Shown: in pieces, positions 16,444 through 25,970 of the stretch | Layout of the letters: every line of letters starts with the position of its first letter | Numbering within the stretch: position 1 is the stretch's first letter | Source of the DNA: an uncultured Dorea sp. | GTDB lineage: Bacteria; Bacillota; Clostridia; Lachnospirales; Lachnospiraceae | Assembly: GCA_910585725.1 (NCBI GenBank) | Contig: CAJUFA010000016.1 | Location: 13,165 to 77,164 of the forward strand | Length of the DNA: 64,000 nucleotides | Reading direction: 5' to 3' | The notes under the pieces: generated by a model | Told to the model about the DNA's origin: nothing | Database searches by the model: none | Seen by the model: the letters and a program-made list of their open reading frames with translations, nothing else | Made by a program: the position numbers and the translations under genes

Positions 16444-17943
16444 ATGAAACGAACAGCAGGAATTCTACTTCCCATTACAAGCCTGCCTTCCCGATATGGT
16501 ATCGGCTGCTTTTCACAGAGCGCATATGACTTCATAGACTGGCTTAAGGAAGCCGGACAGTCTTACTGGCAGATCCTGCCGCTTGGACCTATCGGTTATG
16601 GCGACTCCCCTTACCAGTCCTTTTCAACTTTTGCCGGAAATCCTTATTTTATCAGTCTGGATGCGCTCGTCGAAGAGGGTGTTCTGCACCAGGAGGAGTG
16701 CGAAAGCCTTGATTTTGGGAATACGCCGAACGCCGTAGATTATGAGAAACTTTACAAATCCCGTTACACGCTGCTCTACAAGGCATATCAGCGCAGTTGG
16801 ATCACGGAAAACCATGATTATCAGCATTTTGTAAGAAAGAATAAATGGTGGCTTACGGACTACGCCTTATTCATGGCGATCAAGGAACAGTATGACAACG
16901 TCCCATGGGATCAGTGGCCGGAGGATATCCGTCTGCGCAAAGACTCCGCCATGGAAGAGTACTACAAAGAATTGTATCCGTATGTCGAATTCCACCAGTA
17001 TATGCAGTTTAAATTCTACGAACAATGGAGCGCCTTAAAATCATACGCAAACCAGAAAGGGATCCGTCTGATCGGAGACACTCCGATCTATGTGGCGATG
17101 GACAGCGCGGACACATGGGCTCATCCGGAATTATTCCAACTGGATGAAAAGAATGTGCCTCTGGCAGTAGCCGGCTGCCCGCCGGACGGCTTTTCCGCCG
17201 ACGGACAGCTCTGGGGAAATCCTCTCTACCGCTGGGAATATCACAGGAAGACGAACTATGAATGGTGGATCTCCCGCCTGGCATATTGCTTCCAGTTGTA
17301 CGACGTACTGCGGATCGATCATTTCCGCGGATTTGACGAATACTATTCCATCCCTTACGGCGCGGATACCGCCGCCGACGGACACTGGGAGAAAGGGCCC
17401 GGAATAGAGCTGTTCCAATGTATGGAACAACATCTGGGACTCCACGAAGTAATCGCCGAAGACCTGGGCTATGTGACGGATTCCGTCCGCTGGCTGGTTC
17501 GTGAAAGCGGATTCCCCGGCATGAAAGTCCTGGAATTCGCCTTTGATTCCAGAGACACCGGCTCTGCTATTGATTATCTTCCCCATAATTACGTCGAAAA
17601 CTGTGTCGCTTATACGGGCACTCACGATAACGAGACCATCGTCGGTTGGTTCGACTCCATTACAGAAGAGGAAAGACAGGCGGCAAGAAACTATATGTGC
17701 GACCACTACACACCCACGGATCAACTATATCTGTCCTTCATTTCTCTGGTGATGCGAAGCCATGCAAAGACCTGCATCATTCCTCTGCAGGACTACATGG
17801 GACTTGATAACACCTGCCGGATTAATAAGCCTTCTACAGTTGGAAATAACTGGAAATGGAGAGTGACGAAGGAAGATCTGTCAGAAGAATTAAAAGATAA
17901 GATCCGTACCATTACAAAACGCTACGGACGGCTGAACGGCTAA
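16444..17943 (+). CDS. malQ: 4-alpha-glucanotransferase (amylomaltase, GH77)
   Basis: A 499-residue cytoplasmic enzyme that transfers alpha-1,4-glucan segments between maltodextrins and releases glucose. Family marks include ILLPITSLPSRYGIGCF at the start, GDTPIYVAMDSAD, the nucleophile Asp in LRIDHFRGFD, acid/base Glu in VIAEDLGYV and GTHDNET. GGAGG lies nine bases before the ATG at 16444; the frame extends further upstream without a ribosome site. It is divergent from lacI and complements the three GH13 enzymes in breaking down imported glucans. Confidence 0.96.
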   Translation: MKRTAGILLPITSLPSRYGIGCFSQSAYDFIDWLKEAGQSYWQILPLGPIGYGDSPYQSFSTFAGNPYFISLDALVEEGVLHQEECESLDFGNTPNAVDYEKLYKSRYTLLYKAYQRSWITENHDYQHFVRKNKWWLTDYALFMAIKEQYDNVPWDQWPEDIRLRKDSAMEEYYKELYPYVEFHQYMQFKFYEQWSALKSYANQKGIRLIGDTPIYVAMDSADTWAHPELFQLDEKNVPLAVAGCPPDGFSADGQLWGNPLYRWEYHRKTNYEWWISRLAYCFQLYDVLRIDHFRGFDEYYSIPYGADTAADGHWEKGPGIELFQCMEQHLGLHEVIAEDLGYVTDSVRWLVRESGFPGMKVLEFAFDSRDTGSAIDYLPHNYVENCVAYTGTHDNETIVGWFDSITEEERQAARNYMCDHYTPTDQLYLSFISLVMRSHAKTCIIPLQDYMGLDNTCRINKPSTVGNNWKWRVTKEDLSEELKDKIRTITKRYGRLNG

Positions 17944-17954
17944 TATTAAAGCAC

Positions 17955-17999
17955 GAACGCCGCAAGGTTATACTGAGTATAACCTTGCGGCGTTCTTTT
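17955..17999 (+). terminator. Terminator of malQ built over the tatD 3' end
   Basis: A perfect 20-bp inverted repeat around a single central base (17955-17995), followed by TTTTC. It begins 11 bases past the malQ stop. The tatD stop codon and its last codons lie inside the stem. Confidence 0.9.
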
Positions 18000-18729
18000 C
18001 CGTCTGCCGGATTACTTCTTCATAAGTAATTCCCTTAAGTCTTGCAATTTCTTCCGCAACATATCGGATATATATAGAATTATTGCGTTTCCCCCGGAAA
18101 GGTTCCGGGGCAAGATACGGGCAGTCAGTCTCCAGAACGATTGCCTCAAGCGGTATCTCCTCCACCGTTTCTTTTAATTTCCTCCCATTCTTGAACGTGA
18201 CCACGCCGCCGACTCCTATATAGAAGCCCATCCTCACATATTCCCCCGCCATCTCCTTTGAATAAGAATAGCAGTGGATCACGCCCTTCAGTCCCCGGGC
18301 ATATTCCTTCATGATCTCCATAGTATCCGCCGCCGCATCCCGGCTGTGGATCAAGACCGGCAGATTAAGCTCTCTCGCCAGCTCAAGCTGCCGAATAAAC
18401 CATTTTTTCTGCAGATCATGGGATTCCTGATCCCAGTAGTAGTCCAGCCCGATTTCTCCGACCGCCACCACCTTATCTCTCTGAAACAGCTCCTTCATCC
18501 GGGCAAAAGACGTTTCATTCAAGTCTCCTACTTCATCCGGGTGAATACCGACCGCGGCATACATAAAAGGATAGTCCTTAACCATATTCACCACACGCTC
18601 GCAGGAGGCGTATGACGCGCTGACATTGACGATCGTTCCCACTCCGTTTTCAGACATGGACCGCAGTAGTTCTTCCCGGTCTTCATCGAACTGCCCGTCG
18701 TCGTAATGCGCATGTGTATCAAAAATCAT
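17968..18729 (-). CDS. tatD: TatD-family metal-dependent hydrolase / DNase
   Basis: A 253-residue TIM-barrel hydrolase. Metal-binding motifs are FDTHAHYDD at the N-terminus, GEIGLDYYWD near 93, IHSRDA, IHCYSYS and LETDCPYLAP. TatD proteins act as Mg-dependent 3'-5' nucleases linked to DNA repair. GGAGG lies about nine bases before the ATG. It lies 29 bases downstream of ddh on the same strand, so an operon is likely. The C-terminal codons overlap the malQ terminator hairpin. Confidence 0.92.
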   Translation of the reverse strand: MIFDTHAHYDDGQFDEDREELLRSMSENGVGTIVNVSASYASCERVVNMVKDYPFMYAAVGIHPDEVGDLNETSFARMKELFQRDKVVAVGEIGLDYYWDQESHDLQKKWFIRQLELARELNLPVLIHSRDAAADTMEIMKEYARGLKGVIHCYSYSKEMAGEYVRMGFYIGVGGVVTFKNGRKLKETVEEIPLEAIVLETDCPYLAPEPFRGKRNNSIYIRYVAEEIARLKGITYEEVIRQTEKNAARLYSV

Positions 18730-18758
18730 CGTTACCTGGCCTCCGTTATCTTCAAAGT

Positions 18759-19745
18759 CTACAGCAGACCGGCGCGAAGCTCCTCCGGCGTCTTCATGGA
18801 CAGCATCGCCGGCGCTATATCAAATACCGTCTTTGCGCCGCTCTCTCCCACTTTCGACAGGCGGAAGGCAGCTCTGGCATAGCAGATCAGCACGCTTGCG
18901 GTAAATTCCGGATTGGAGTCCAGCTTCAGGGAATACTCGATCACGTGCCGATTCCCTTCTTCGCCCGTCTCTCCGCTTCGGATCGCGAAACCGCCGTGGG
19001 GCATCCTGCCGTGTCGCTCCTTAAGCTCCTCTTCCGTAATAAATGTTACCGTCGTATCATACTCGTCAAAATAATTCGGCATCGTCTTGATGGCATTCTC
19101 GATCGCCTGAAGATTCGCGCCTTCCTCCGGAACCACATAGCATTCCCGCAGATGCTTATCTCTCGTAGTGAGATTCGGCTCGCTTCCGCTCCTTACGCGG
19201 TCTACCGCCGCTTCCACCGGAACCGTATACTGGATTCCGTTCTTGACGCCTTCTACCCTGCGGATCGCGTCGGAATGTCCCTGGCTGACGCCCTTCCCCC
19301 AGAATGTATAGGTACTTCCCTGAGGCAGGATCGCCTCTGCATACAGTCGGTTCAAGGAGAACATACCCGGATCCCATCCCACGGAAATGATGCTGACGCG
19401 CCCGCCTTTCTTTGCCGCTTCATCCATATTTCCAAAATATTCCGGTATCCTTGCATGAGTATCGAAACTGTCGATGGTGTTGAAATTCGCCGCAATCTGC
19501 GGGCCCATCTCAGGCAGATCCGTCGCGGAGCCGCCGCAGAGCACCAACACATCGATCTCATCCTTCATCGGCAGCATATCGTCCATATGCTTCACTGCCG
19601 CGCCTTCCGTATGAATCTTCACACAAGAAGGATCGCGCCTGGTGAAGACCGCCTTAAGCTCCATATCCTCGTTCCGGGCAACCGCAAGCTCCACGCCCCT
19701 CCCGATATTTCCATATCCTACAATTCCGATTCTTATCTTTTCCAT
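18759..19745 (-). CDS. ddh: meso-Diaminopimelate D-dehydrogenase
   Basis: A 328-residue NADP-dependent enzyme giving the one-step route from tetrahydrodipicolinate to meso-diaminopimelate for lysine and peptidoglycan. The N-terminal Rossmann motif is IGIVGYGNIGRG. Typical later motifs are LCGGSATDLPEMGP, SVGWDPGMFSLNR, TFWGKGVSQGHSDAIRR and MPHGGF. The start at 19745 has AGGA close upstream and fits the family; an ATG at 19769 has no site. It is between metG and tatD on one strand. Confidence 0.95.
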   Translation of the reverse strand: MEKIRIGIVGYGNIGRGVELAVARNEDMELKAVFTRRDPSCVKIHTEGAAVKHMDDMLPMKDEIDVLVLCGGSATDLPEMGPQIAANFNTIDSFDTHARIPEYFGNMDEAAKKGGRVSIISVGWDPGMFSLNRLYAEAILPQGSTYTFWGKGVSQGHSDAIRRVEGVKNGIQYTVPVEAAVDRVRSGSEPNLTTRDKHLRECYVVPEEGANLQAIENAIKTMPNYFDEYDTTVTFITEEELKERHGRMPHGGFAIRSGETGEEGNRHVIEYSLKLDSNPEFTASVLICYARAAFRLSKVGESGAKTVFDIAPAMLSMKTPEELRAGLL

Positions 19746-19796
19746 ATATCCTGACTCCCTTCCTGACAACTTCTTTTCCTTACTTCGAATCTTTCT

Positions 19797-19827
19797 GTCT
19801 GTACGGCCAAGAATCTACCGTACAGAC
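19797..19827. terminator. Hairpin after metG
   Basis: A 10-bp stem (GTCTGTACGG and its complement) in the metG-ddh gap. There is a T-rich tail only on the plus strand, so its role as a metG terminator is weak. Confidence 0.35.
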
Positions 19828-19836
19828 AAACTTTTT

Positions 19837-21771
19837 CTAACAGATCTCCGCGCCTGCCGGCATCTCTTTTTCCGGCGTCATAAGAGCAAGATTTCCCTCT
19901 GAATCCTCGGCGCAAAGCAGCATACCCTCGGACAGCGCCCCTGCCAGTTTCGCCGGTTTCAAATTCACAAGCACCATAACCTTCTTGCCTACCATCTCTT
20001 CTGGTTTATAATAAGCCTTGATTCCGGACACGATCTGCTTCACCTGGTTCCCGATCTTTACCTGGGAACAGAGAAGTTTCCTTGATTTCTTCACTTCCTC
20101 ACAGGCGATGATCTCGCCCACCTGGAACTGCATCTTACCGAATTCCTCGAAAGTAATCTCCGGTTTTGCTTCGATATCTATCACCGCCTCTTCCGGCTGC
20201 GCCTTCTCTCCATCGCCGGACTGATCCACCGGCGGATGAAGTTCCTCTATCTTCTTTATCACTTCGTTCACATCCAGTCTTGCAAACAGAATTTCCGGCT
20301 TCTCTGTCACCTTGCCGTCGCCCAGCTGATTCCGTATCTTCTCTGACGTCTCCGGCATGAACGGCTCGATCAATTCTGCGCCTGAACGAATACTTTCAAT
20401 CAGATTATAAAGCACCGTCTCCAGACGGTCTCTCTTCGCTTCATCCTTCGCAAGGGCCCATGGCATCGTCTCGTCAATGTATTTATTGCAGCGCTTGAAC
20501 AAATTAAAGATTTCCGTCATAGCGTCTGCTACTCGCAGCTCATTCATCTTGGTTTCCACAATCTTCGGCGTATTCTCTGCAACCGACTTAAGATCTGCGT
20601 CTACGGATCTGTCTTCTTCTGTATCGACGGCGCCCTTATCCGTTACGGTTCCGCCAAAATACTTGTTCGTCATAGAGACGGTCCTGTTCACCAGGTTACC
20701 CAGCGTATTGGCAAGATCAGAATTCATACGCTCTACCATCAGCTCCCAGGTAATAACTCCGTCATTGTCAAACGGCATCTCATGAAGCACAAAATAACGC
20801 ACCGCATCTACCCCGAAGAAATCTACCAGCTCGTCGGCATACAGCACATTTCCCTTGGACTTACTCATCTTGCCGTCGCCCTGCAGAAGCCACGGATGCC
20901 CGAATATCTGCTTCGGAAGCGGAAGATCCAGAGACATCAGGAAGATCGGCCAATAGATCGTATGGAAACGGATGATATCCTTTCCGATCAGATGAAGATC
21001 CGCGGGCCAATTCTTCCTGAACTGCTCCGTGCATGCCCCGTCACAGTCGTATCCAATTCCGGTAATATAGTTACTCAGCGCGTCCAGCCATACATAAACC
21101 ACATGCCCCGGATCGAAATCCACCGGAATTCCCCATCTGAAGGAGGTTCTGGACACACACAGATCCTGAAGCCCCGGAAGCAGGAAATTATTCATCATCT
21201 CATTTTTCCGCGATACCGGCTGAATAAATTCCGGATGTGTGTTGATATGCTCGATAAGACGATCCGCGTATTTGCTCATCTTGAAGAAATATGCCTCTTC
21301 CTTCGCCGGCTGTACTTCACGCCCGCAGTCCGGACATTTACCGTCTACAAGCTGCGACTCCGTAAAGAAAGACTCGCAGGGGGTACAATACATTCCCTCA
21401 TAATACCCTTTGTAAATATCTCCCTTCTCATACATCTTCTTGAATATCTTCTGAATCTGCTTCTCATGATCCTCATCCGTTGTACGGATGAATTTATCGT
21501 AGGAAGTATTCATCAGATCCCAGATCCGGCGAATCTCTCCAGCCACCTGGTCCACGTATTCCTTCGGCGTAATGCCCGCTTCTTTGGCTTTTAATTCAAT
21601 CTTCTGACCATGCTCGTCTGTTCCCGTCTGGAAGAACACGTCGTACCCTTGGCTTCTCTTATATCTAGCGATCGCGTCTGCCAGAACAATCTCATAGGTA
21701 TTCCCGATATGGGGTTTCCCTGATGTGTAAGCAATCGCCGTTGTGATATAATACTTTGGTTTTTCACTCAT
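19837..21771 (-). CDS. metG: Methionine-tRNA ligase
   Basis: A 644-residue class I synthetase charging tRNA-Met. The HIGH-like motif is KPHIGNTYE at 19-27, a zinc knuckle is formed by CTPC and CPDC pairs near 127-150, and KMSKS lies near 300. The C-terminal 110 residues are the tRNA-binding EMAP/Arc1p-like domain (KPEITFEEFGKMQFQVGEI), which makes the dimeric long form. GAGAGG lies upstream of the start at 21771. A T-box leader precedes it, so expression should rise when uncharged tRNA-Met accumulates. Confidence 0.97.
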   Translation of the reverse strand: MSEKPKYYITTAIAYTSGKPHIGNTYEIVLADAIARYKRSQGYDVFFQTGTDEHGQKIELKAKEAGITPKEYVDQVAGEIRRIWDLMNTSYDKFIRTTDEDHEKQIQKIFKKMYEKGDIYKGYYEGMYCTPCESFFTESQLVDGKCPDCGREVQPAKEEAYFFKMSKYADRLIEHINTHPEFIQPVSRKNEMMNNFLLPGLQDLCVSRTSFRWGIPVDFDPGHVVYVWLDALSNYITGIGYDCDGACTEQFRKNWPADLHLIGKDIIRFHTIYWPIFLMSLDLPLPKQIFGHPWLLQGDGKMSKSKGNVLYADELVDFFGVDAVRYFVLHEMPFDNDGVITWELMVERMNSDLANTLGNLVNRTVSMTNKYFGGTVTDKGAVDTEEDRSVDADLKSVAENTPKIVETKMNELRVADAMTEIFNLFKRCNKYIDETMPWALAKDEAKRDRLETVLYNLIESIRSGAELIEPFMPETSEKIRNQLGDGKVTEKPEILFARLDVNEVIKKIEELHPPVDQSGDGEKAQPEEAVIDIEAKPEITFEEFGKMQFQVGEIIACEEVKKSRKLLCSQVKIGNQVKQIVSGIKAYYKPEEMVGKKVMVLVNLKPAKLAGALSEGMLLCAEDSEGNLALMTPEKEMPAGAEIC

Positions 21772-21962
21772 CTCTTTTCCTCTCCCTTCTTCTTAAAGGA
21801 TGCTTCCGCCTGCTTCTGTTTATACCGCTATATCGGCTTATACCGGTCTGTACCGGTTGAAACTGACGGGCATCTGATCTGCATATTACGTAGAAATATA
21901 ATAAAAGAGTGTGCAGTATGCCGGAGGGTTTTATGATATAAGGAACGAAGTTTCCCTGTATC

Positions 21963-22304
21963 AAAAAACGTCTCCCGGATATATTGATATCATATATCCA
22001 GAAGACGGAATCTTACCGTGTTACCACTCCTGCTTCATCCTGCCCTCGCGGACAAGACCTCGTTAAGTGCCGATGACACTCTTTCGCTATAACGGGCGAA
22101 CCCATCGCAGCCTATACAAGATAACTTATAGTCGGTGCGCCGCTCGAAAGCCATCTTCAGCCATTCTCCGTCTATCCCTCTCAGCATCCCCACCCTTCAG
22201 CCCGTTTCTTTGAAAGCATGGTTCCGAACAACGTTCTACGGGATCTCTCTGTAAGATTTCAAAAGACTTACTCTCTTCGTCGTTGCGTTTTCTTTATAAC
22301 TATG
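21963..22304 (-). ncRNA. T-box riboswitch leader of metG
   Basis: On the minus strand a long structured leader lies between a promoter and metG. The T-box itself is at 22013-22038 (GGAGTGGTAACACGG). It is followed by a terminator with a 16-bp stem (G-U pairs included) and a T6 tail at 21963-22007. An AGAGAGA stem I element occurs near the 5' end and an ATG codon sits in the GAAGATGGC stretch in the presumed specifier loop, which fits Met. Uncharged tRNA-Met would favour the antiterminator. The boundaries are approximate. Confidence 0.85.
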
Positions 22305-22310
22305 TTCAAA

Positions 22311-22340
22311 ATCCTAACATATGCCCGTCCTGATTGTCAA
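22311..22340 (-). promoter_or_regulatory. Promoter of the metG leader
   Basis: Minus strand: -35 TTGACA (22335-22340), 18-base spacer, -10 TAGGAT (22311-22316). The predicted start lies close to 22304. Confidence 0.6.
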
Positions 22341-22378
22341 GAGGCACACTTAAGATTATTTTTCTACAGGTTGTTATT

Positions 22379-24046
22379 CTAAAAAAACATGCGGAAGCAA
22401 AGATATATTATTATCAGCGCAGCTACGCACGCGATCTCTGTCAATACGACCTTTTTCTCTTTCGCTTCTCCTTTATCTTTATCAAGACTCATCGGCTCCA
22501 TCAACATCCCCCATGGGCTGTGTTTCTGCATCTTCAGGGTGATACCTTTCTTCTCGCTCTCGCCGATAGACTTAAGAAAATCCTTCCAGTTTCCTTCCAA
22601 TATCCGCATACCCCGAAGCAGCTCCGCCTGGGCGGACTGACCCTTTAACAGCTTCTGAAAGAATCCCGCTTCCTCAGAATACGCCGCCTGCTGCCGGTAC
22701 GCCGCGTCTCCCTTCTTCTCCATAAAGAGCCGGTATGCATACTCTGTCCCTTCCTCGATTGCTTTCTGGGGACTGTGGGTCTTCTCATATACATTCGTCG
22801 TATATCCGTATACTCTATAAGCCCCCTTCCGGGTCAGATAATAATCGATCATTTGGTTGAGGGCGTTCTTTAAAGATGAGTTTACCGCATTATTCCTCCC
22901 GGAATTCGCGGCATATATCTGTCCTTTTATAGAAGTCACCGCCGCAAGCAGTCCCAACACTTCTTCATTCCTCGCATTGATCGCCGGATTGGTGAACAGA
23001 TTACCGCTTCCGTTCATGTGGGCGGCAAAACGGTTCGCTCCGGCCAGTTCTTTCCCGCCGGGCATCGTCTTACTTCCCAGAAGACCGCCGTCCCCATTCC
23101 CGCCTGCGATAACGCTTCCCCTGGCATTGCTTACATTCCTTGCCCTCTGGCTCATCTGCAGCTCGCCCGACTGCCGGCGTATATCCAGCGACTGACTCAT
23201 CCGGACGTTCCTGTCCTTCGTCAATTCATAAAATCTTCCCTCCTCAGATGCTGCGGACAGACCACCGGCAGAAGCAGGAGAGGCGGAAGCGGTATACATA
23301 CCATTCTTGCCCCTGCCGCTTACTGCTCCCTGCCCCTGTGATTCCGGCATAAAATATCGGGTATTATTTCCCGTAGAATTCACATTTCCCCGTGCAAAGA
23401 ATCTGCCCGCAGCCCTGGCGGAGATCGACTCACCAGTCGTTTGTTTATATACACTTGATTTAATCAGATTAAGCGTCTCCTTCTGACCCGTCTGTTCCAG
23501 CATATCCATCAAGTCTTTCAGATCCACATCCATCAAAAGAGTCAGCTTTAAGACCAGGATCTCGTTCAGCCTGTCTATCTGAATCGCCTGCTCCTCTCCT
23601 GCCGTATGTGTCAGGATCGCTTCCAAAAGGGCGAGATAAAGCCCGGACAATTCGTCCAGATGCTCTGATAACCCCCTGTCTCCTGCCGGTATCCAGTTCT
23701 GAAATGCCTCCCACTGCTCCTTCATCATCTCCAGGGTCCACTTTATATCCTCATCCTTCAGAAGCTTTTTCTCTATTCCGAACCATTTACTTTGTCCAGA
23801 AAGCTCCGACGCGTCCCGCTTTTCTTCCGTCCGATCCCCTTCGTCCTTATTTTCTTCTTTTCTTGAAGCGCTCTCTTTCAGAATCTCTTCCTTCAACTCT
23901 GCCGCATGTCTGGCCGCCTCCTCAATCAATACCTGCCCCGCGGCAAGCTTCGCGCTTTTTCCGGCAAGCCTTGTATCCGTAACGGCCACTGCCGCAGCTG
24001 CTGCCGCGGAAGCCTGAGAATTTCCCGCTTCTTTCACTCCTGGCAT
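22379..24046 (-). CDS. Large tail-anchored protein of unknown function
   Basis: A 555-residue protein without a family I recognise. It has an Ala-rich N-terminus (about 12-45), a charged Lys/Glu region (50-80), a helical region (90-200), a Gly/Ser/Asn-rich low-complexity middle (215-340), a second helical domain (355-500), and a single C-terminal hydrophobic helix (about 530-555). It is thus probably tail-anchored with the bulk in the cytoplasm. GGAGG lies seven bases before the ATG. It follows the 215-residue unknown gene on the same strand, with a terminator between them. Confidence 0.65.
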   Translation of the reverse strand: MPGVKEAGNSQASAAAAAAVAVTDTRLAGKSAKLAAGQVLIEEAARHAAELKEEILKESASRKEENKDEGDRTEEKRDASELSGQSKWFGIEKKLLKDEDIKWTLEMMKEQWEAFQNWIPAGDRGLSEHLDELSGLYLALLEAILTHTAGEEQAIQIDRLNEILVLKLTLLMDVDLKDLMDMLEQTGQKETLNLIKSSVYKQTTGESISARAAGRFFARGNVNSTGNNTRYFMPESQGQGAVSGRGKNGMYTASASPASAGGLSAASEEGRFYELTKDRNVRMSQSLDIRRQSGELQMSQRARNVSNARGSVIAGGNGDGGLLGSKTMPGGKELAGANRFAAHMNGSGNLFTNPAINARNEEVLGLLAAVTSIKGQIYAANSGRNNAVNSSLKNALNQMIDYYLTRKGAYRVYGYTTNVYEKTHSPQKAIEEGTEYAYRLFMEKKGDAAYRQQAAYSEEAGFFQKLLKGQSAQAELLRGMRILEGNWKDFLKSIGESEKKGITLKMQKHSPWGMLMEPMSLDKDKGEAKEKKVVLTEIACVAALIIIYLCFRMFF

Positions 24047-24162
24047 AACCGTACCTCCTTAGCGCATATTTTGCAAAGTTTGGAAATTCCGGAAATCCTT
24101 CAAATAACTCCAAGAATAACACATCGTTCATCGCAGATAACTCTTCGGTTATTAACCGCCAT

Positions 24163-24201
24163 ATTCAAAAAGGGAACGTGAGTATCTTCTCCCGTTCCCT
24201 T
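24163..24201 (-). terminator. Terminator after the 215-residue unknown gene
   Basis: AAGGGAACG and CGTTCCCTT form a 9-bp stem (24170-24201), followed on the minus strand by TTTTT. Confidence 0.7.
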
Positions 24202-24224
24202 CCGCATACTTCCAAATCTCTTCT

Positions 24225-24872
24225 CTATTCTGCTTTTCCAGCCTTCTCATAATAGCTATCGAACAGATCTCCGATCGCGCTGTGCGTCTCATCCGTAATA
24301 GACGGAAGTTTGCCGCCCCATGACTTCGTCGCCTGCTCAAAGCCCTTCTCTATCGCGTCCTGCATCTTTTTCATCTTCTCCGGATCATCTCCTGCCAATG
24401 CATAAGCAAAATCAAAGATTCTCTGTGATGTCTGCTTCACTCCCCAGTATCCGTCCTCAGAGATAGCCTCCTGTGCGTCGGCTTTCGTCTGTGCGTCTAC
24501 CGTGTAATTACCACTGGCAATCATTCTCCACATCGCGTCTCCGCCCTGTGCGGCAGCGCCCGTAATTCCCTGTTTCTGGAACATCTGGGTCATCATATTG
24601 GTAAAACGTGACATCTGGTTATCCAGATCTGCTTTCAGGCTCTTTACCAGCGCCGCTCTTTCGGAGTCACTCATCTTATTTGTAACTCTCGTATCCTTGC
24701 TGAATTCTACGCGGTCTGTATTCGTCTTTGACGTATTGTTATCTACGCCTTTTACCGCATCCTTACCCTTTTCCTCGGCTACCTTATCCATTGCCGCCGC
24801 GCGATTTGCGCTTACAGAAGCATAACCTGTAGCTGTCTGGACATTCTGATAATAAAGGTCATCGATTTTCAT
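24225..24872 (-). CDS. Conserved hypothetical protein, 215 residues
   Basis: A soluble, charged, mostly helical protein. The N-terminal half is disordered-looking and rich in Asn/Thr/Lys; a helical core runs from about 78 to 215 (KSLKADLDNQMSRFTNMMTQ, then YWGVKQTSQRIFDFAYALAG). No signal peptide or membrane helix is seen. The start MKIDDLYYQN at 24872 has a GGGGG site nine bases upstream; a frame from 24896 does not. It precedes the tail-anchored protein and may work with it. I do not know its function. Confidence 0.65.
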   Translation of the reverse strand: MKIDDLYYQNVQTATGYASVSANRAAAMDKVAEEKGKDAVKGVDNNTSKTNTDRVEFSKDTRVTNKMSDSERAALVKSLKADLDNQMSRFTNMMTQMFQKQGITGAAAQGGDAMWRMIASGNYTVDAQTKADAQEAISEDGYWGVKQTSQRIFDFAYALAGDDPEKMKKMQDAIEKGFEQATKSWGGKLPSITDETHSAIGDLFDSYYEKAGKAE

Positions 24873-25003
24873 CTGTATTGCCCCCTTTTCTTTCATTTCA
24901 TTTTTTTGAAAAAATATTTTCTATGTTCATATCAGTATTATCGGCGAAAAAAAAGAAAAGTTAAGGGAATATCTGTTAAATAATCCCTTTTGCTGACAGT
25001 ACC

Positions 25004-25951
25004 CTAATGTATCGACCGTTCTCTCTTCACACAACGTTCACACCAACTATACAGATCTTCGTATACCTGCTCCCGGTTCGTCTCATTCAGGATCTCATGC
25101 CTGCTGCCCGCATATAATTTAATAGCCGTCTTCTCTATACCTGAATCTTTATACTTCTTATATACTTTTTTCACGTTCTTGCCGAACGCTCCCACCGGAT
25201 CATCCATTCCGGCGGTAAATAATATAGGCAGATCCTTCGGAATACGCTCTATACTTTCTTTCCTTGCAAGAACTTTCATTCCCTCGAACATCTGATAATA
25301 TCCGCCCAGAGTAAATCTGAACATACACAAAGGATCCTCCACATATTTCCTGCAAAGCTTCCGATCCGACGTAACCCAATCCCTGGCAGTCTCGCCGGGT
25401 TCGAATCTCTTATTAAACCCGCCGAAACTCAGATTATCTACGAACTTACTGCGATACCTCCATCCCTTAAAAAACGCCGTGATCCTGCATAACTGCTGAC
25501 CTGCCACAAGTACCGCCATCGGCTGATACCCGGTTCCCATAATTACCGCGCCCGCAAGCCCTTCTCCGTACATCGTCAGATACTGCCGTAGAAGGAAAGA
25601 ACCCATACTATGCCCCAGCATCAGATACGGCAGATTCGGATGTTCCTTCTCCGTCATTACCCTCAACTGCTGTACATCGCCTATCACAAACCGATTCCCG
25701 TCCTGTTCCGGAAAATATCCATAATCCGCTTCCGTATTGATCGATTTTCCATGACCTAAGTGATCATGCCCGATCACACAATAGCCTTGTTCACACATAT
25801 AAGAAGCAAATTCGTCATAGCGTTCAATATATTCCACCATACCATGGCAAATCTGCAGTATTCCTCTGATTTCGCCTTTCGGTATCCATTTTATCGCATG
25901 AATCTGAGTTTTTCCATCTCTGGATAGATAATAAAAATCTTTTTTCATCAT
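25004..25951 (-). CDS. Alpha/beta hydrolase, lysophospholipase/monoacylglycerol lipase type
   Basis: A 315-residue serine hydrolase of the Hydrolase_4 group. Nucleophile Ser lies in LGHSMGSFLLR, with IGHDHLGHGKS before it; acid Asp is in FTAGMDDPVG and catalytic His in GSRHEILNE near the end. No signal peptide. Likely substrates are lysophospholipids or monoacylglycerols, but specificity cannot be told. A short AGG-type ribosome site precedes the ATG. It follows the citrate synthase gene by 19 bases and may be co-transcribed. Confidence 0.88.
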   Translation of the reverse strand: MMKKDFYYLSRDGKTQIHAIKWIPKGEIRGILQICHGMVEYIERYDEFASYMCEQGYCVIGHDHLGHGKSINTEADYGYFPEQDGNRFVIGDVQQLRVMTEKEHPNLPYLMLGHSMGSFLLRQYLTMYGEGLAGAVIMGTGYQPMAVLVAGQQLCRITAFFKGWRYRSKFVDNLSFGGFNKRFEPGETARDWVTSDRKLCRKYVEDPLCMFRFTLGGYYQMFEGMKVLARKESIERIPKDLPILFTAGMDDPVGAFGKNVKKVYKKYKDSGIEKTAIKLYAGSRHEILNETNREQVYEDLYSWCERCVKRERSIH

Positions 25952-25970
25952 ATCTTATACCTGTCTGTAC

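Noticed and set aside
18714..19754. 346-codon open frame on the plus strand
   Set aside because: It is fully antisense to ddh, has no ribosome site and no recognisable protein pattern.
20782..21594. 270-codon open frame on the plus strand
   Set aside because: It is antisense to metG, which is a clear match with catalytic motifs.
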